From Thiobacillus sp. 65-29 (lineage in GTDB: Bacteria > Pseudomonadota > Gammaproteobacteria > Burkholderiales > Thiobacillaceae): a stretch of 41,419 bases of DNA. Under the pieces are notes generated by a model. That model saw only the letters and a program-made list of their open reading frames with translations, was not told the origin of the DNA and searched no databases. A program made the position numbers and the translations under genes. The DNA lies in contig MKWN01000058.1 in the NCBI GenBank assembly GCA_001899775.1, positions 51,640-93,058 on the forward strand, in the 5' to 3' direction. This document shows, piece after piece, positions 1 through 6,884 of the stretch; positions within the stretch are counted from its first letter, which is position 1, and every line of letters starts with the position of its first letter.

Positions 1-47
1 GCGGGGAGCGGGGAGCGGGGAGCGGGGAGCGGGGAGCGGGGAGCGGG
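1..47. repeat. G-rich heptamer tandem array (GGGGAGC)x6
   Basis: Six perfect head-to-tail copies of GGGGAGC run from 3 to 44, with a partial unit at each end; the array probably continues past the window's left edge. Four or more G4 runs separated by three-base AGC loops form a textbook G-quadruplex motif on the plus strand. The array stops 4 bp before the PEP-CTERM regulatory box at 51. Two other heptamer arrays with different units occur at 18536-18620 and 18640-18695. Confidence 0.95.
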
Positions 48-50
48 TGT

Positions 51-67
51 TGTCGGAAAACTTTACA
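51..67 (+). promoter_or_regulatory. PEP-CTERM upstream box (putative PrsR-type activator site)
   Basis: TGTCGGAAAACTTTACA matches in 14 of 17 positions the element TGTCGGAATTCTTTACA at 1197. It starts with TGT and ends with ACA, an imperfect dyad. Haft et al. described a shared cis-element plus sigma-54 site upstream of proteobacterial PEP-CTERM genes, co-occurring with the PrsK/PrsR regulators. Here 86 nt separate the box from the GG of the -24 element, a normal distance for an activator site. The binding protein is inferred; its gene is not in the window. Confidence 0.75.
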
Positions 68-152
68 CTGACGTAGTCTGGAATTCGTCCATTTCCTGTC
101 CCCGGAAAAAAGTTGTCGATTAATCATCGTGATAGATGATGAATCAACGTGG

Positions 153-168
153 TGGCCGGAATCTTGCT
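153..168 (+). promoter_or_regulatory. sigma-54 (-24/-12) promoter of first PEP-CTERM gene
   Basis: TGGCCGGAATCTTGCT has the invariant GG (154-155) and GC (166-167) dinucleotides spaced by exactly 10 nt, as required by RpoN. Transcription would start near 179, giving a leader of about 80 nt. An inverted repeat ATCATC-N6-GATGAT lies just upstream at 123-140. No convincing sigma-70 promoter was seen in this gap. Confidence 0.7.
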
Positions 169-258
169 TGTTAAAGGGCCATAACAAGCTGTCGCCAGGA
201 TGTTGCGGACGTAGTTGCGAACCGTAAGACTGTTGCACACACAACTGGAGGAGTATTC

Positions 259-1071
259 ATGACGTACAAGAACGCTGTATTGGCCACGCTGCTGGCCGCG
301 CCCGCGCTTGTGATGCCATCGCACGCCGGGGCCGCGGCGAACTGGGTCGGCTCCGCCGACTACACGGCAAGTCCCTTGAATATCACCACGGCCGACGTCG
401 TCGGTCCCTTCTCGGTCTATGACGCCGGCAGCGGGGTGGTGTTGCTGCACAACACCAGCTCGAGTGGTTCCCTGGCCTATTACGACGGCTACTATCAGTC
501 GTATGTGACCAGGCACGAACTGAACGGCAACCCGGTTGCCGCGCCCAATCTTGACTCGAAATACGAGTTGACCGTCGTGGCGGATTTCAAGGAGACGCTG
601 GATACGTCCACCAACACCTTCAGCGTCACCGGCGGCAGTTTCGCCATCTATCTGGACAATGCGGTGGACCGCAGTTTTTCGGGCGATTCAGGCTTCAGCG
701 ACGGCGACAAGATTCTTTGGGGCAGCATTATCAGCGGTTCCGGAACCACGATGAGCGTTGGCAGCATGGTCTTCGGCGCCACCGACCTCAACATCAAGAT
801 CACGGGCTACGATACGAACGTCTACAACCCGGACACCATCACGGACGCCGGTGGAATTTTCACCCTGCGCCTTGGCAACCCCTACGATGCGGACTTCCTT
901 GTCCCGATCACCAAGGTGCAGGGGCACGCGGTGGGTTCGGGCGATCTGAAGTTCGCCGCCGACGGTTATCTCGCGCTCGCGGTTCCCGAAGCCGAAACCT
1001 ACGCCATGATGCTGGCTGGCCTGGGACTGGTAGGCTTCATGGCGCGGCGCCGGACGCGCGGTCTGGCCTGA
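259..1071 (+). CDS. PEP-CTERM sorting domain protein (VPEA variant)
   Basis: A 270-residue exported protein, probably processed by exosortase and placed at the cell surface or in the exopolysaccharide matrix. The N-terminus is a Sec signal peptide (about residues 1-25, cleavage near SHA-GA or AGA-AA). The middle is Ser/Thr/Gly/Asp-rich and resembles no domain I recognise. The C-terminus has the PEP-CTERM layout: VPEAETYAM, a short hydrophobic helix, then an ARRR basic cluster. The usual third residue Pro of PEP is Ala here, as in the gene at 2096. GGAGGAG lies 6-7 nt before the ATG. It is monocistronic, with its own sigma-54 promoter and terminator. Its specific function is unknown. Confidence 0.88.
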   Translation: MTYKNAVLATLLAAPALVMPSHAGAAANWVGSADYTASPLNITTADVVGPFSVYDAGSGVVLLHNTSSSGSLAYYDGYYQSYVTRHELNGNPVAAPNLDSKYELTVVADFKETLDTSTNTFSVTGGSFAIYLDNAVDRSFSGDSGFSDGDKILWGSIISGSGTTMSVGSMVFGATDLNIKITGYDTNVYNPDTITDAGGIFTLRLGNPYDADFLVPITKVQGHAVGSGDLKFAADGYLALAVPEAETYAMMLAGLGLVGFMARRRTRGLA

Positions 1072-1081
1072 CCTGTGGACT

Positions 1082-1132
1082 CCCCGCTTGACGCGGGGGG
1101 TGTTGCGGCTGCGCAGGCAGCCGTTTTCGTTT
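1082..1132 (+). terminator. Rho-independent terminator with preceding hairpin
   Basis: CGGCTGC (1106-1112) pairs perfectly with GCAGCCG (1117-1123) around a four-base loop and is followed by TTTTCGTTT. A smaller hairpin, CCCCGC with GCGGGG, precedes it at 1082-1098. It ends the first PEP-CTERM transcript. Confidence 0.75.
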
Positions 1133-1196
1133 GGGCCGTCCCGCGTTGCGATCCAGGACCCTGTCCAGGCGATTTCCCCGGCGGACAACACGATTT

Positions 1197-1213
1197 TGTC
1201 GGAATTCTTTACA
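1197..1213 (+). promoter_or_regulatory. PEP-CTERM upstream box (second copy)
   Basis: TGTCGGAATTCTTTACA, the best copy of the box in the window. It lies 84 nt before the GG of the -24 element, nearly the same spacing as at the first gene (86 nt). That conservation in otherwise unrelated sequence supports a functional activator site. Confidence 0.78.
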
Positions 1214-1266
1214 CTCGCTTGGGCGACAAGATTCGTGAAATCGACGCATCCAAACAAACTCAATAA

Positions 1267-1279
1267 AATCAAATGATTG
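1267..1279 (+). promoter_or_regulatory. Candidate IHF site between activator box and sigma-54 promoter
   Basis: AATCAAATGATTG fits the IHF consensus WATCAANNNNTTR at every defined position. It lies between the box and the -24/-12 element, where IHF commonly bends DNA to bring the activator to RpoN polymerase. The first PEP-CTERM gene has only a partial match (AATCAACGTGGTG at 142-154). Confidence 0.45.
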
Positions 1280-1296
1280 GCTTGTTGATCGAGCGC

Positions 1297-1312
1297 TGGC
1301 CCCGGTCTTGCT
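1297..1312 (+). promoter_or_regulatory. sigma-54 (-24/-12) promoter of second PEP-CTERM gene
   Basis: TGGCCCCGGTCTTGCT has GG at 1298-1299 and GC at 1310-1311 with the required 10-nt gap. It is identical to the first promoter in TGGCC and TCTTGCT. Transcription would begin about 1323, leaving a leader of about 27 nt before the ATG at 1350. Confidence 0.72.
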
Positions 1313-1349
1313 TTGTGTCAGGCATCATCAACAGCGTTCATGACCAACA

Positions 1350-2021
1350 ATGCGCCCGATAAAAACAACTCTGGCAGGATTCGCTCTCGCACTGGCATGC
1401 GGGTTCGCGCAGGCGGGCGTGATTACGCTGAACGGCGATCATTTCTCGGTCAGCTACGACGAGGCGCTGGTCGACCCCCTCTACAAGACCGCGCTCCTCT
1501 CCGGTTCGCAGGATACGGTCTATTTCCTGCCGACCAAATTCGCGGCACTGACCGGCGGCGCGCCCGTTTCCACCCAGGCCGCGTTGCACTTCACCCTGGC
1601 CATCGACCCCGGTTACAGCTTCGCCGGAATCGAATTTGCCGAGAGCGGCAGCTATTTCCTCTCGAAGGGTGGCTCGGTCGGCGCCGGCGCGAGCCTGCAG
1701 GCCACCAATTCCGACACGCTGGCGGCGGTGGTGCTGAACCTGGCCTCCCCCGCGCTCGGTGCGGTGGGCACCTCCACCCCGTGGTCGCTCGCCGCCCTGC
1801 TCGGACCCGGCGGGCTCGACGCGCCCCACACGCTCGCGATCAGCTTCGACAATACCCTGCATAGTGAGCCGTCCAGCGGCATCGGCTTCATCCAGAGCAC
1901 TTACGTCGGCTTCCGCGTCCTCACGCTTCCTCCGGCGCAGTCGGTGCCCGAACCCTCGGGGCTCGCGCTGCTGGTGGGCGGGGCGCTCGCCGCCCTGGCG
2001 GTGCGCCGGCGCCGCTTGTGA
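1350..2021 (+). CDS. PEP-CTERM sorting domain protein (canonical PEP)
   Basis: A 223-residue exported protein. Residues 1-22 form a signal peptide ending AQA. The C-terminus has a canonical sorting signal: VPEPSG, a hydrophobic Leu/Ala/Gly helix, then RRRRL. The mature part shares a pattern with the next gene: a GDHFSVSY-like start, a DPGYSFAGIEF segment and an ESGSYFLSKGG segment, so the two look like diverged tandem paralogs. No Shine-Dalgarno is obvious before the ATG at 1350, but the signal peptide supports that start. The following gene lies 74 bp downstream with no promoter or terminator seen between, suggesting co-transcription. The molecular function is unknown. Confidence 0.85.
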   Translation: MRPIKTTLAGFALALACGFAQAGVITLNGDHFSVSYDEALVDPLYKTALLSGSQDTVYFLPTKFAALTGGAPVSTQAALHFTLAIDPGYSFAGIEFAESGSYFLSKGGSVGAGASLQATNSDTLAAVVLNLASPALGAVGTSTPWSLAALLGPGGLDAPHTLAISFDNTLHSEPSSGIGFIQSTYVGFRVLTLPPAQSVPEPSGLALLVGGALAALAVRRRRL

Positions 2022-2095
2022 TCGGGCGGCAAAAGTCTTAGAGTCACGCCATACAAATATCAATCAAATCAAACATCAAAGAGGCAGGAGGAGTC

Positions 2096-2758
2096 ATGAA
2101 AATCAACAGCAATCACGCCCGCGCGGCGGTTCTGGGCTGCGCGCTTGTGCTGCTGAGCGGTGGCGCGGCGGCGGGTACCACCCTTGCCGGCAACAACGTC
2201 AGCTACCAGTTCGACGCGGGCGAACTGGGCCTGTTCGGTAGTGCGTCCGTGGTTGGTGGCAATCTGGTGTTCACGCCTGCCGGCTTCAGCGCCGACGGCC
2301 CTTTGGGGTTCGCCAGCGAAACGATCAACATCACGGTCATGGCCGACGCCGGCTATGTACTCACCGGCTTCGGCCTTCAAGAAACCGGCGGCTACGCCGG
2401 CGATGCGGAGAGTGCGTACGCGACGGGCACGTTCACCGCCATCGACATCGAGGGCACGACGGGCAAGCAGTTGCCGGTGTCGTTCAACGGTGTCAACGGC
2501 GGTGGAACCTGGACCGCGGACGCCTTGATCGCCTTGCCCGCCAGCGGTTGGGGCGGCGCGGACGGCGAGGTCACCAGCGTCACCCTCACGCTGTCGAACC
2601 AGTTGTTCGCGGTGGGGGATTCTTCGATCTGGAAGAACGGCGTCAGCATTTCCGCCACCGCGCTTCCCGTCCCCGAAGCCGATACCTACGCCATGCTGCT
2701 CGCCGGCCTGGGGCTGGTGGGCTTCATGGCTCGCCGCCGCGCCGGCCACACGGTCTGA
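2096..2758 (+). CDS. PEP-CTERM sorting domain protein (VPEA variant, paralog of preceding gene)
   Basis: A 220-residue exported protein. The signal peptide covers about residues 1-27 (cleavage near AAA-GT). The mature region resembles the preceding gene, with VSYQFDAGELG near its start and the ADAGYVLTGFGLQETGGY segment. The C-terminus (VPEADTYAM, hydrophobic helix, ARRR) is almost the same as that of the gene at 259 although the mature parts differ, so the sorting tail and body appear to have separate histories. A strong GGAGGAG ribosome site precedes the ATG. It has no upstream box or sigma-54 site of its own and is probably the second gene of the 1297 promoter's transcript. Confidence 0.86.
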   Translation: MKINSNHARAAVLGCALVLLSGGAAAGTTLAGNNVSYQFDAGELGLFGSASVVGGNLVFTPAGFSADGPLGFASETINITVMADAGYVLTGFGLQETGGYAGDAESAYATGTFTAIDIEGTTGKQLPVSFNGVNGGGTWTADALIALPASGWGGADGEVTSVTLTLSNQLFAVGDSSIWKNGVSISATALPVPEADTYAMLLAGLGLVGFMARRRAGHTV

Positions 2759-2767
2759 CACGCTTCC

Positions 2768-2790
2768 CCGCCGGCCCCGCGGGTCGGCGG
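2768..2790 (+). terminator. GC-rich hairpin after PEP-CTERM operon; otherwise empty 308-bp gap
   Basis: CCGCCGGCCC pairs with GGGTCGGCGG (one G-T wobble) around a CGC loop, 10 bp after the stop codon. There is no U-run, so it may be a Rho-type or 3'-stabilising structure. The rest of the gap to 3066 has no convincing ORF, PEP-CTERM box or -24/-12 site. A lone AT-rich stretch at 2920-2932 contains GATAAT but lacks a matching -35. Confidence 0.35.
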
Positions 2791-3069
2791 CAGTTCCGCA
2801 CGCACGGCATTCCCGCCGCGCGCCAGCCTGAAGACCGCGCCCTGAGCTGTTGCGACACGTCCGCGCTAAAGCCTGGCCGCGAATGGCCGTTGTCAGGACA
2901 GCACCTCCCGGATGGTACTTTTGTAAGATAATGTCCGCCTCCTGCGGCGCTGGGCAGGCAGCGGGCGCCCGGTCGTGACGCTCGCCGGGCGGTCGGCCGG
3001 TAGCGCGGGACACAGGATGTTCCTGTTCGACAACGATGACAACGCGCGTTCGCGGACGCGCATGGAGTG

Positions 3070-4452
3070 ATGACAAACCATAACCAGTGGCTGTTCCGCC
3101 AGCAACTGTCTGTCGTGACACTGACCAAGATCCTGCTCGATCCTTTCGTGGCGGTGCTGGTGCTGGTGGGCTGCGCGCTGTACTTCGACGAGCCGTTCCG
3201 CGGCCCGTACCCGATTCTGGCGCTGATCGTCTTCACGCTGACCTTCCCCGGCAAGTGGCCCGAGGTGAACCTGCGGGTGTTCTGGGCCGAGGTCATCATG
3301 CCGTGGTTCTTCCTGGCGGGACTGATCCTGCTGTTCGGCTATTCCAGCGGCTATCTCGACTGGTTCCCGCCCAACCTCGTGCTCGCCTGGGTGCTCATCA
3401 CCCCGGTCGCGATGTATCTCGCGCACCGCATCGTGCGCAAGCTGTTGCCGCGTCTGCTGCTGCTGGAAGGCGGACGCCGCCGCGCGCTGATCGCCGGGGC
3501 GGGCCACCTCGGCACCGAGCTGCGCGGACGTTTTGCCAATGACGCGTCGCTCGGTGTCGACGTCGTCGGTTTCTTCGACGATCGCGCCATCGAGCGCACC
3601 GACCTCGTCGATCCGGCGCGCCTGCTCGGGAAGCTCGCCGACATCCCCGGATACGTCAACCGCAATGCCATCGACCTCGTGTACATCACCCTGCCGATGG
3701 CGTCGCAGCCGCGCACGCTCGCCCTGCTCGATGCACTGCGCGATACCACGGCATCGGTCTACTTCGTGCCGGACATCTTCGTGTCCGACCTCATCCAGGC
3801 GCGCGTCGACCACATCCACGGCATGCCGGTGGTGGCGCTTACCGAAAGCCCCACCCTCGGCGTCTCGGGCATCGGCAAGCGCATCAGCGATATCGTCATC
3901 GCCAGCCTCATCCTGCTCCTGATCTGGCCGCTGCTGCTGGTCCTCGCTGCCGGTGTCAAGCTGTCATCGCCCGGCCCGGTCATTTTCAAGCAGCGCCGCT
4001 ATGGTCTGGATGGACATGAAATCCTCGTCTACAAGTTCCGCTCCATGCGGGTGTGCGAGGACGGCGGCAGCATCAGGCAGGCGGGACGCGAGGATCCGCG
4101 CATCACCCGGTTCGGTGCGTTCATCCGCCGCACCTCGCTCGATGAGCTGCCGCAGTTCATCAACGTGCTGCAGGGCCGCATGAGCGTCGTCGGCCCGCGC
4201 CCGCACGCGGTCGCGCACAACGAGCAGTACCGCAAGCTGATCAAGGGCTATATGCTGCGCCACAAGGTCAAGCCGGGCATCACCGGCTGGGCGCAGGTCA
4301 ACGGCCTGCGCGGGGAAACCGAGACCCTGGAAAAGATGCGTGCGCGCATCCAGTACGACATCGACTACATGCGCAACTGGTCGCTGATGCTGGACCTGAT
4401 GATCATTGCCAAGACCATCGCCGTGGTGTGGCGCGATCAGAACGCCTATTGA
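3070..4452 (+). CDS. Undecaprenyl-phosphate sugar phosphotransferase (WcaJ/EpsB-like, EPS initiation)
   Basis: An integral membrane enzyme of the polyisoprenyl-phosphate hexose-1-phosphate transferase family. It transfers a sugar-1-phosphate from a UDP-sugar to undecaprenyl phosphate and so starts exopolysaccharide repeat assembly. It is 460 residues, with several N-terminal membrane segments (about 15-125), a CoA-binding-like Rossmann region (about 140-260, IAGAGHLG near its start), another membrane helix near 280, and the catalytic C-terminal domain. Family signatures KFRSMR, DELPQF, VGPRP and GITGWAQVNGLRGET are visible. GTG 3067 is an equal start candidate; neither has a well-spaced ribosome site. 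Its position beside PEP-CTERM genes fits the known link between exosortase substrates and EPS production. Sugar specificity cannot be told by eye. Confidence 0.9.
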   Translation: MTNHNQWLFRQQLSVVTLTKILLDPFVAVLVLVGCALYFDEPFRGPYPILALIVFTLTFPGKWPEVNLRVFWAEVIMPWFFLAGLILLFGYSSGYLDWFPPNLVLAWVLITPVAMYLAHRIVRKLLPRLLLLEGGRRRALIAGAGHLGTELRGRFANDASLGVDVVGFFDDRAIERTDLVDPARLLGKLADIPGYVNRNAIDLVYITLPMASQPRTLALLDALRDTTASVYFVPDIFVSDLIQARVDHIHGMPVVALTESPTLGVSGIGKRISDIVIASLILLLIWPLLLVLAAGVKLSSPGPVIFKQRRYGLDGHEILVYKFRSMRVCEDGGSIRQAGREDPRITRFGAFIRRTSLDELPQFINVLQGRMSVVGPRPHAVAHNEQYRKLIKGYMLRHKVKPGITGWAQVNGLRGETETLEKMRARIQYDIDYMRNWSLMLDLMIIAKTIAVVWRDQNAY

Positions 4453-4563
4453 GCCCGTGCACCGATCGCTTTCCGCGCGCACGCTTGCTGGCTGCGGCGA
4501 AATGTCGCGTCTGACGTTGTGCGGGCGCAACATGAGCGTGATGGAATGCAAAAATTCAGCAGA

Positions 4564-4594
4564 TTGTGATTTTCTTTTGCGATTTTGCTAGAAT
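4564..4594 (+). promoter_or_regulatory. Candidate sigma-70 promoter of the small lipoprotein
   Basis: TAGAAT at 4589-4594 is preceded by TGC, an extended -10. A weak -35 TTGTGA lies at 4564-4569 with a long 19-nt spacer. The stretch is markedly AT-rich compared with its surroundings. The leader would be about 70 nt. The rest of the 4453-4672 gap shows nothing else. Confidence 0.5.
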
Positions 4595-4672
4595 CCGCGC
4601 GTCGGCTGGATCAACAAATCCCGGACCGATCTCTGGTGTGGGTTTTAATCGCAAACTTAAGGGAAATCCGAA

Positions 4673-4909
4673 ATGAAATACTCTGCTCTGCTGGCCGCTC
4701 TGCTGGCCCTGTCCGTGACCGCTTGCGGCCAAAAAGAAGAAGCCGCTGCGCCTGCCGAGGCACCTGCCGCTGAAGCTCCGGCTCCGGCTCCCGAGGCTGC
4801 TGCCCCGGCTCCCGAAGCCGCTGCCCCCGCTGCTGATGCCGCCGCTCCGGCTGATGCCGCTGCCGCCCCGGCTGACGGTGCTGCTCCCGCTCCTGCTCCC
4901 GCCCAGTAA
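4673..4909 (+). CDS. Small Ala/Pro-rich lipoprotein
   Basis: A 78-residue protein with a lipoprotein signal peptide. The lipobox is VTAC with the modified Cys at residue 18, followed by GQKEE. Everything after about residue 24 is low-complexity Ala/Pro with regularly spaced acidic residues (repeated EAAAPAP and ADAAAPA units). After processing it would be a roughly 60-residue flexible, acidic, membrane-anchored tail. AAGGGA lies about 8 nt before the ATG. The gene has its own promoter and a strong terminator, so it is probably a highly expressed monocistronic unit. The function is unknown. The low-complexity part is prone to length variation. Confidence 0.8.
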   Translation: MKYSALLAALLALSVTACGQKEEAAAPAEAPAAEAPAPAPEAAAPAPEAAAPAADAAAPADAAAAPADGAAPAPAPAQ

Positions 4910-4926
4910 TTCCGGGCATCGGGACC

Positions 4927-4953
4927 AAAACCGGCCTGTGGGCCGGTTTTTTT
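4927..4953. terminator. Bidirectional Rho-independent terminator
   Basis: AAAACCGGCC (4927-4936) pairs perfectly with GGCCGGTTTT (4941-4950) around TGTG, with a seven-T run ending at 4953 on the plus strand and four Ts on the minus strand. It lies between the lipoprotein gene and the convergent aminotransferase gene and overlaps the last base of the latter's stop codon. Confidence 0.9.
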
Positions 4954-6115
4954 ACGCCTGCAGAAAACCGTCCAATCGTGCCAGGGCCTCCGCGAGGCGG
5001 GGAAGCGGTTGCGTGTAGGCCAAGCGCAGATGCACGCCGGCGCGGTGCGCACCAAAATCGATGCCGGGGGTCGCGGCGATGCCGGCTTCGTCGAGCAGGC
5101 GCTCGGCAAATGCCTGGCTGTCGGCGGTGAAGCGCGCGCAGTCGGCGTACACGTAGAACGCACCCTGCGGGGTGACGGGGACGCGGAAGCCAAGGGCCTG
5201 CAGGCGGGGTAGCAGAAAGTCGCGCCGGACCCGCAGTTCGCCTTTGCGTTGTTCGAGGACGGTCATGGCCTCCGGTGTGAAGGCCGCCAGGGCGGCGTGC
5301 TGCGCGGGCGTGGGCGCGGCGAGGAACAGGTTCTGCGCCAGCCGTTCCAGCCCCGGCAGCGCCCAGGCAGGCGCCACCAGCCAGCCGAGGCGCCAGCCGG
5401 TCATCAGGAAGTATTTCGAGAAGCTGTTGACGACGAACACGTCGTCCCAGCGCGATGCGCTGTGCTCGGCGCCGTCGTAGGTGAGCGCGAGATAGATCTC
5501 GTCGACGATGAGGGCGACCCCGCGTTCCGCGCACCAGTCGTGGATGCGCGCGAGTTCGGCGGGGGCGATGGCGGTGCCGGTGGGATTCGACGGGCTGGCG
5601 ATGAGGATCGCGCGGGTGGCGGGCGTGGTGTAGCGCTCGATCAGCTCGAGCGTGAGCTGGAAGCCGGTGGCTGCGTCGACCGGCACGCTCACCGCACGCG
5701 CCTCGCAGAAGCGCGCGAAATGGCGGTTGCAGGGATAGCCGGGATCGGCCATCAGCACTTCGTCGCCGGGGCCGGCCAGGAGGCCGAGCGCGAGCAGCAG
5801 CGCGCCCGATGCACCGGGGGTCACGATGATGCGTGTTGGTTCAACCGTGGTCTGCCAGCGCGTCGCGTGGAAGCCCGTAATCGCCTCGCGCAGCGCCGGC
5901 AGGCCGAGCGCGCCGGTGTAGCGCGTGTGGCCGGCACGTAGCGCGGCGATGCCGGCCTCGACGATGGGCGCGGGCGTGGCGAAATCCGGTTCGCCGATTT
6001 CCAGATGGATGATGTCGCGCCCCGCGGCTTCCATCGCCTGTGCGCGTGCGAGGATATCCATGACGTGAAAGGGCGCGATATCGTGGACGCGCGCTGCGCT
6101 GCGGGGATCAGGCAT
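4952..6115 (-). CDS. Pyridoxal phosphate-dependent class I/II aminotransferase
   Basis: A 387-residue cytosolic fold-type I aminotransferase. The PLP lysine is K234 in SFSKYFLMTGWRLG. Other family marks are SNPTGT (about 176-181), the VDEIY segment (204-208) carrying the cofactor Asp, and HLRLAYT with the substrate-carboxylate Arg near the C-terminus. The ATG at 6115 was chosen because the aligned family start falls there, GGAGG lies 6 nt upstream, and it overlaps the mtfA stop by 8 nt. A longer reading frame to 6172 is just mtfA overlap. It is the last gene of an rmuC-mtfA-aminotransferase unit. The amino donor and acceptor cannot be told; an aspartate/aromatic or alanine-type activity is possible. 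Confidence 0.88.
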   Translation of the reverse strand: MPDPRSAARVHDIAPFHVMDILARAQAMEAAGRDIIHLEIGEPDFATPAPIVEAGIAALRAGHTRYTGALGLPALREAITGFHATRWQTTVEPTRIIVTPGASGALLLALGLLAGPGDEVLMADPGYPCNRHFARFCEARAVSVPVDAATGFQLTLELIERYTTPATRAILIASPSNPTGTAIAPAELARIHDWCAERGVALIVDEIYLALTYDGAEHSASRWDDVFVVNSFSKYFLMTGWRLGWLVAPAWALPGLERLAQNLFLAAPTPAQHAALAAFTPEAMTVLEQRKGELRVRRDFLLPRLQALGFRVPVTPQGAFYVYADCARFTADSQAFAERLLDEAGIAATPGIDFGAHRAGVHLRLAYTQPLPRLAEALARLDGFLQA

Positions 6116-6884
6116 GAGCGGCCTCCAGGCGGGCGAGCGGATGCTGGCGGTAGAACAGGCGCAATTGCGCATATACGGCGGGATATTCGGCGTGGACGAC
6201 GTGCGGGATCTCGAAGAAGGCCTCGGTCAGCACCGCGAAGAATTCTCCGGGGTCGTGGGTTGCATAGGGGTCGATAGGCGTGTCCTCGCCGGCATCGACG
6301 CGCGCGCACAGGTCCTCGTAGGCCGTGCCGAAATCGCGCGCCCAGGTGGCGGCATCCATGCCGCGATGCAGCGGCGGGTAGCCGTTGGCGTCGCCGTTCA
6401 GCATGTCGAGCTTGTGGGCGAATTCGTGCAGCACGACGTTGAAGCCGTCGGCCTGGCCGCTCGCCTCGACATCGGCGAGCGAGAGCACCAGCGGGCCGCC
6501 GTGCCAGGACTCGCCGGCCAGGATGTCGCGCGTGTGGTGCACTACACCGGCCTCGTCCATTTCCTCGCGCTCGCGCAGGAATTCCTCGGGATACAGGATG
6601 ATTTCGCTCCAGCCGTCGTAGCTGTCCTCGTCGAGATTGAGCGTCAGCAGGCAGGCCTGCACCGCGATGACGCGCTGCATGGCCTCGTCGACCTCGGCGC
6701 CGCCAGCCGCGGAAAACGCCTTGCGGTGGATCAGCAGGCTGGCCTGCTCACGCAGGCGATGCAGGTCTTCGGGGGTGAGCCCGTGCAGGATCGGCAGCGC
6801 CGCGACGGTCGCGTCGAACGCGGCCTGCGCAATATTGTGCCGCGCCAGAATGCGCGTCCGGCGCCAGCGGCGGAACCAGTTCAT
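6108..6884 (-). CDS. mtfA: Zinc-dependent peptidase of the MtfA family
   Basis: A 258-residue protein matching the MtfA (YeeI) family, a soluble zinc metallopeptidase that in E. coli binds the glucose repressor Mlc. The zinc motif is HEFAH at residues 153-157 (LHEFAHKLDMLNG), with the conserved EFFAVLTEAFFE helix at about 214-225 that supplies the third ligand. The N-terminus is basic (WFRRWRRTRI), typical of the family. The ATG at 6884 overlaps the rmuC stop as ATGA, so the two are translationally coupled. No Mlc gene is in the window, so the regulatory role known in E. coli need not apply. Confidence 0.9.
   Translation of the reverse strand: MNWFRRWRRTRILARHNIAQAAFDATVAALPILHGLTPEDLHRLREQASLLIHRKAFSAAGGAEVDEAMQRVIAVQACLLTLNLDEDSYDGWSEIILYPEEFLREREEMDEAGVVHHTRDILAGESWHGGPLVLSLADVEASGQADGFNVVLHEFAHKLDMLNGDANGYPPLHRGMDAATWARDFGTAYEDLCARVDAGEDTPIDPYATHDPGEFFAVLTEAFFEIPHVVHAEYPAVYAQLRLFYRQHPLARLEAAHA

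Noticed and set aside
2890-2932. Possible sigma-70 promoter (TTGTCA and TAAGAT/GATAAT) before the sugar transferase
   Set aside because: Spacing of 28 bp or more between the elements is incompatible with a sigma-70 promoter.
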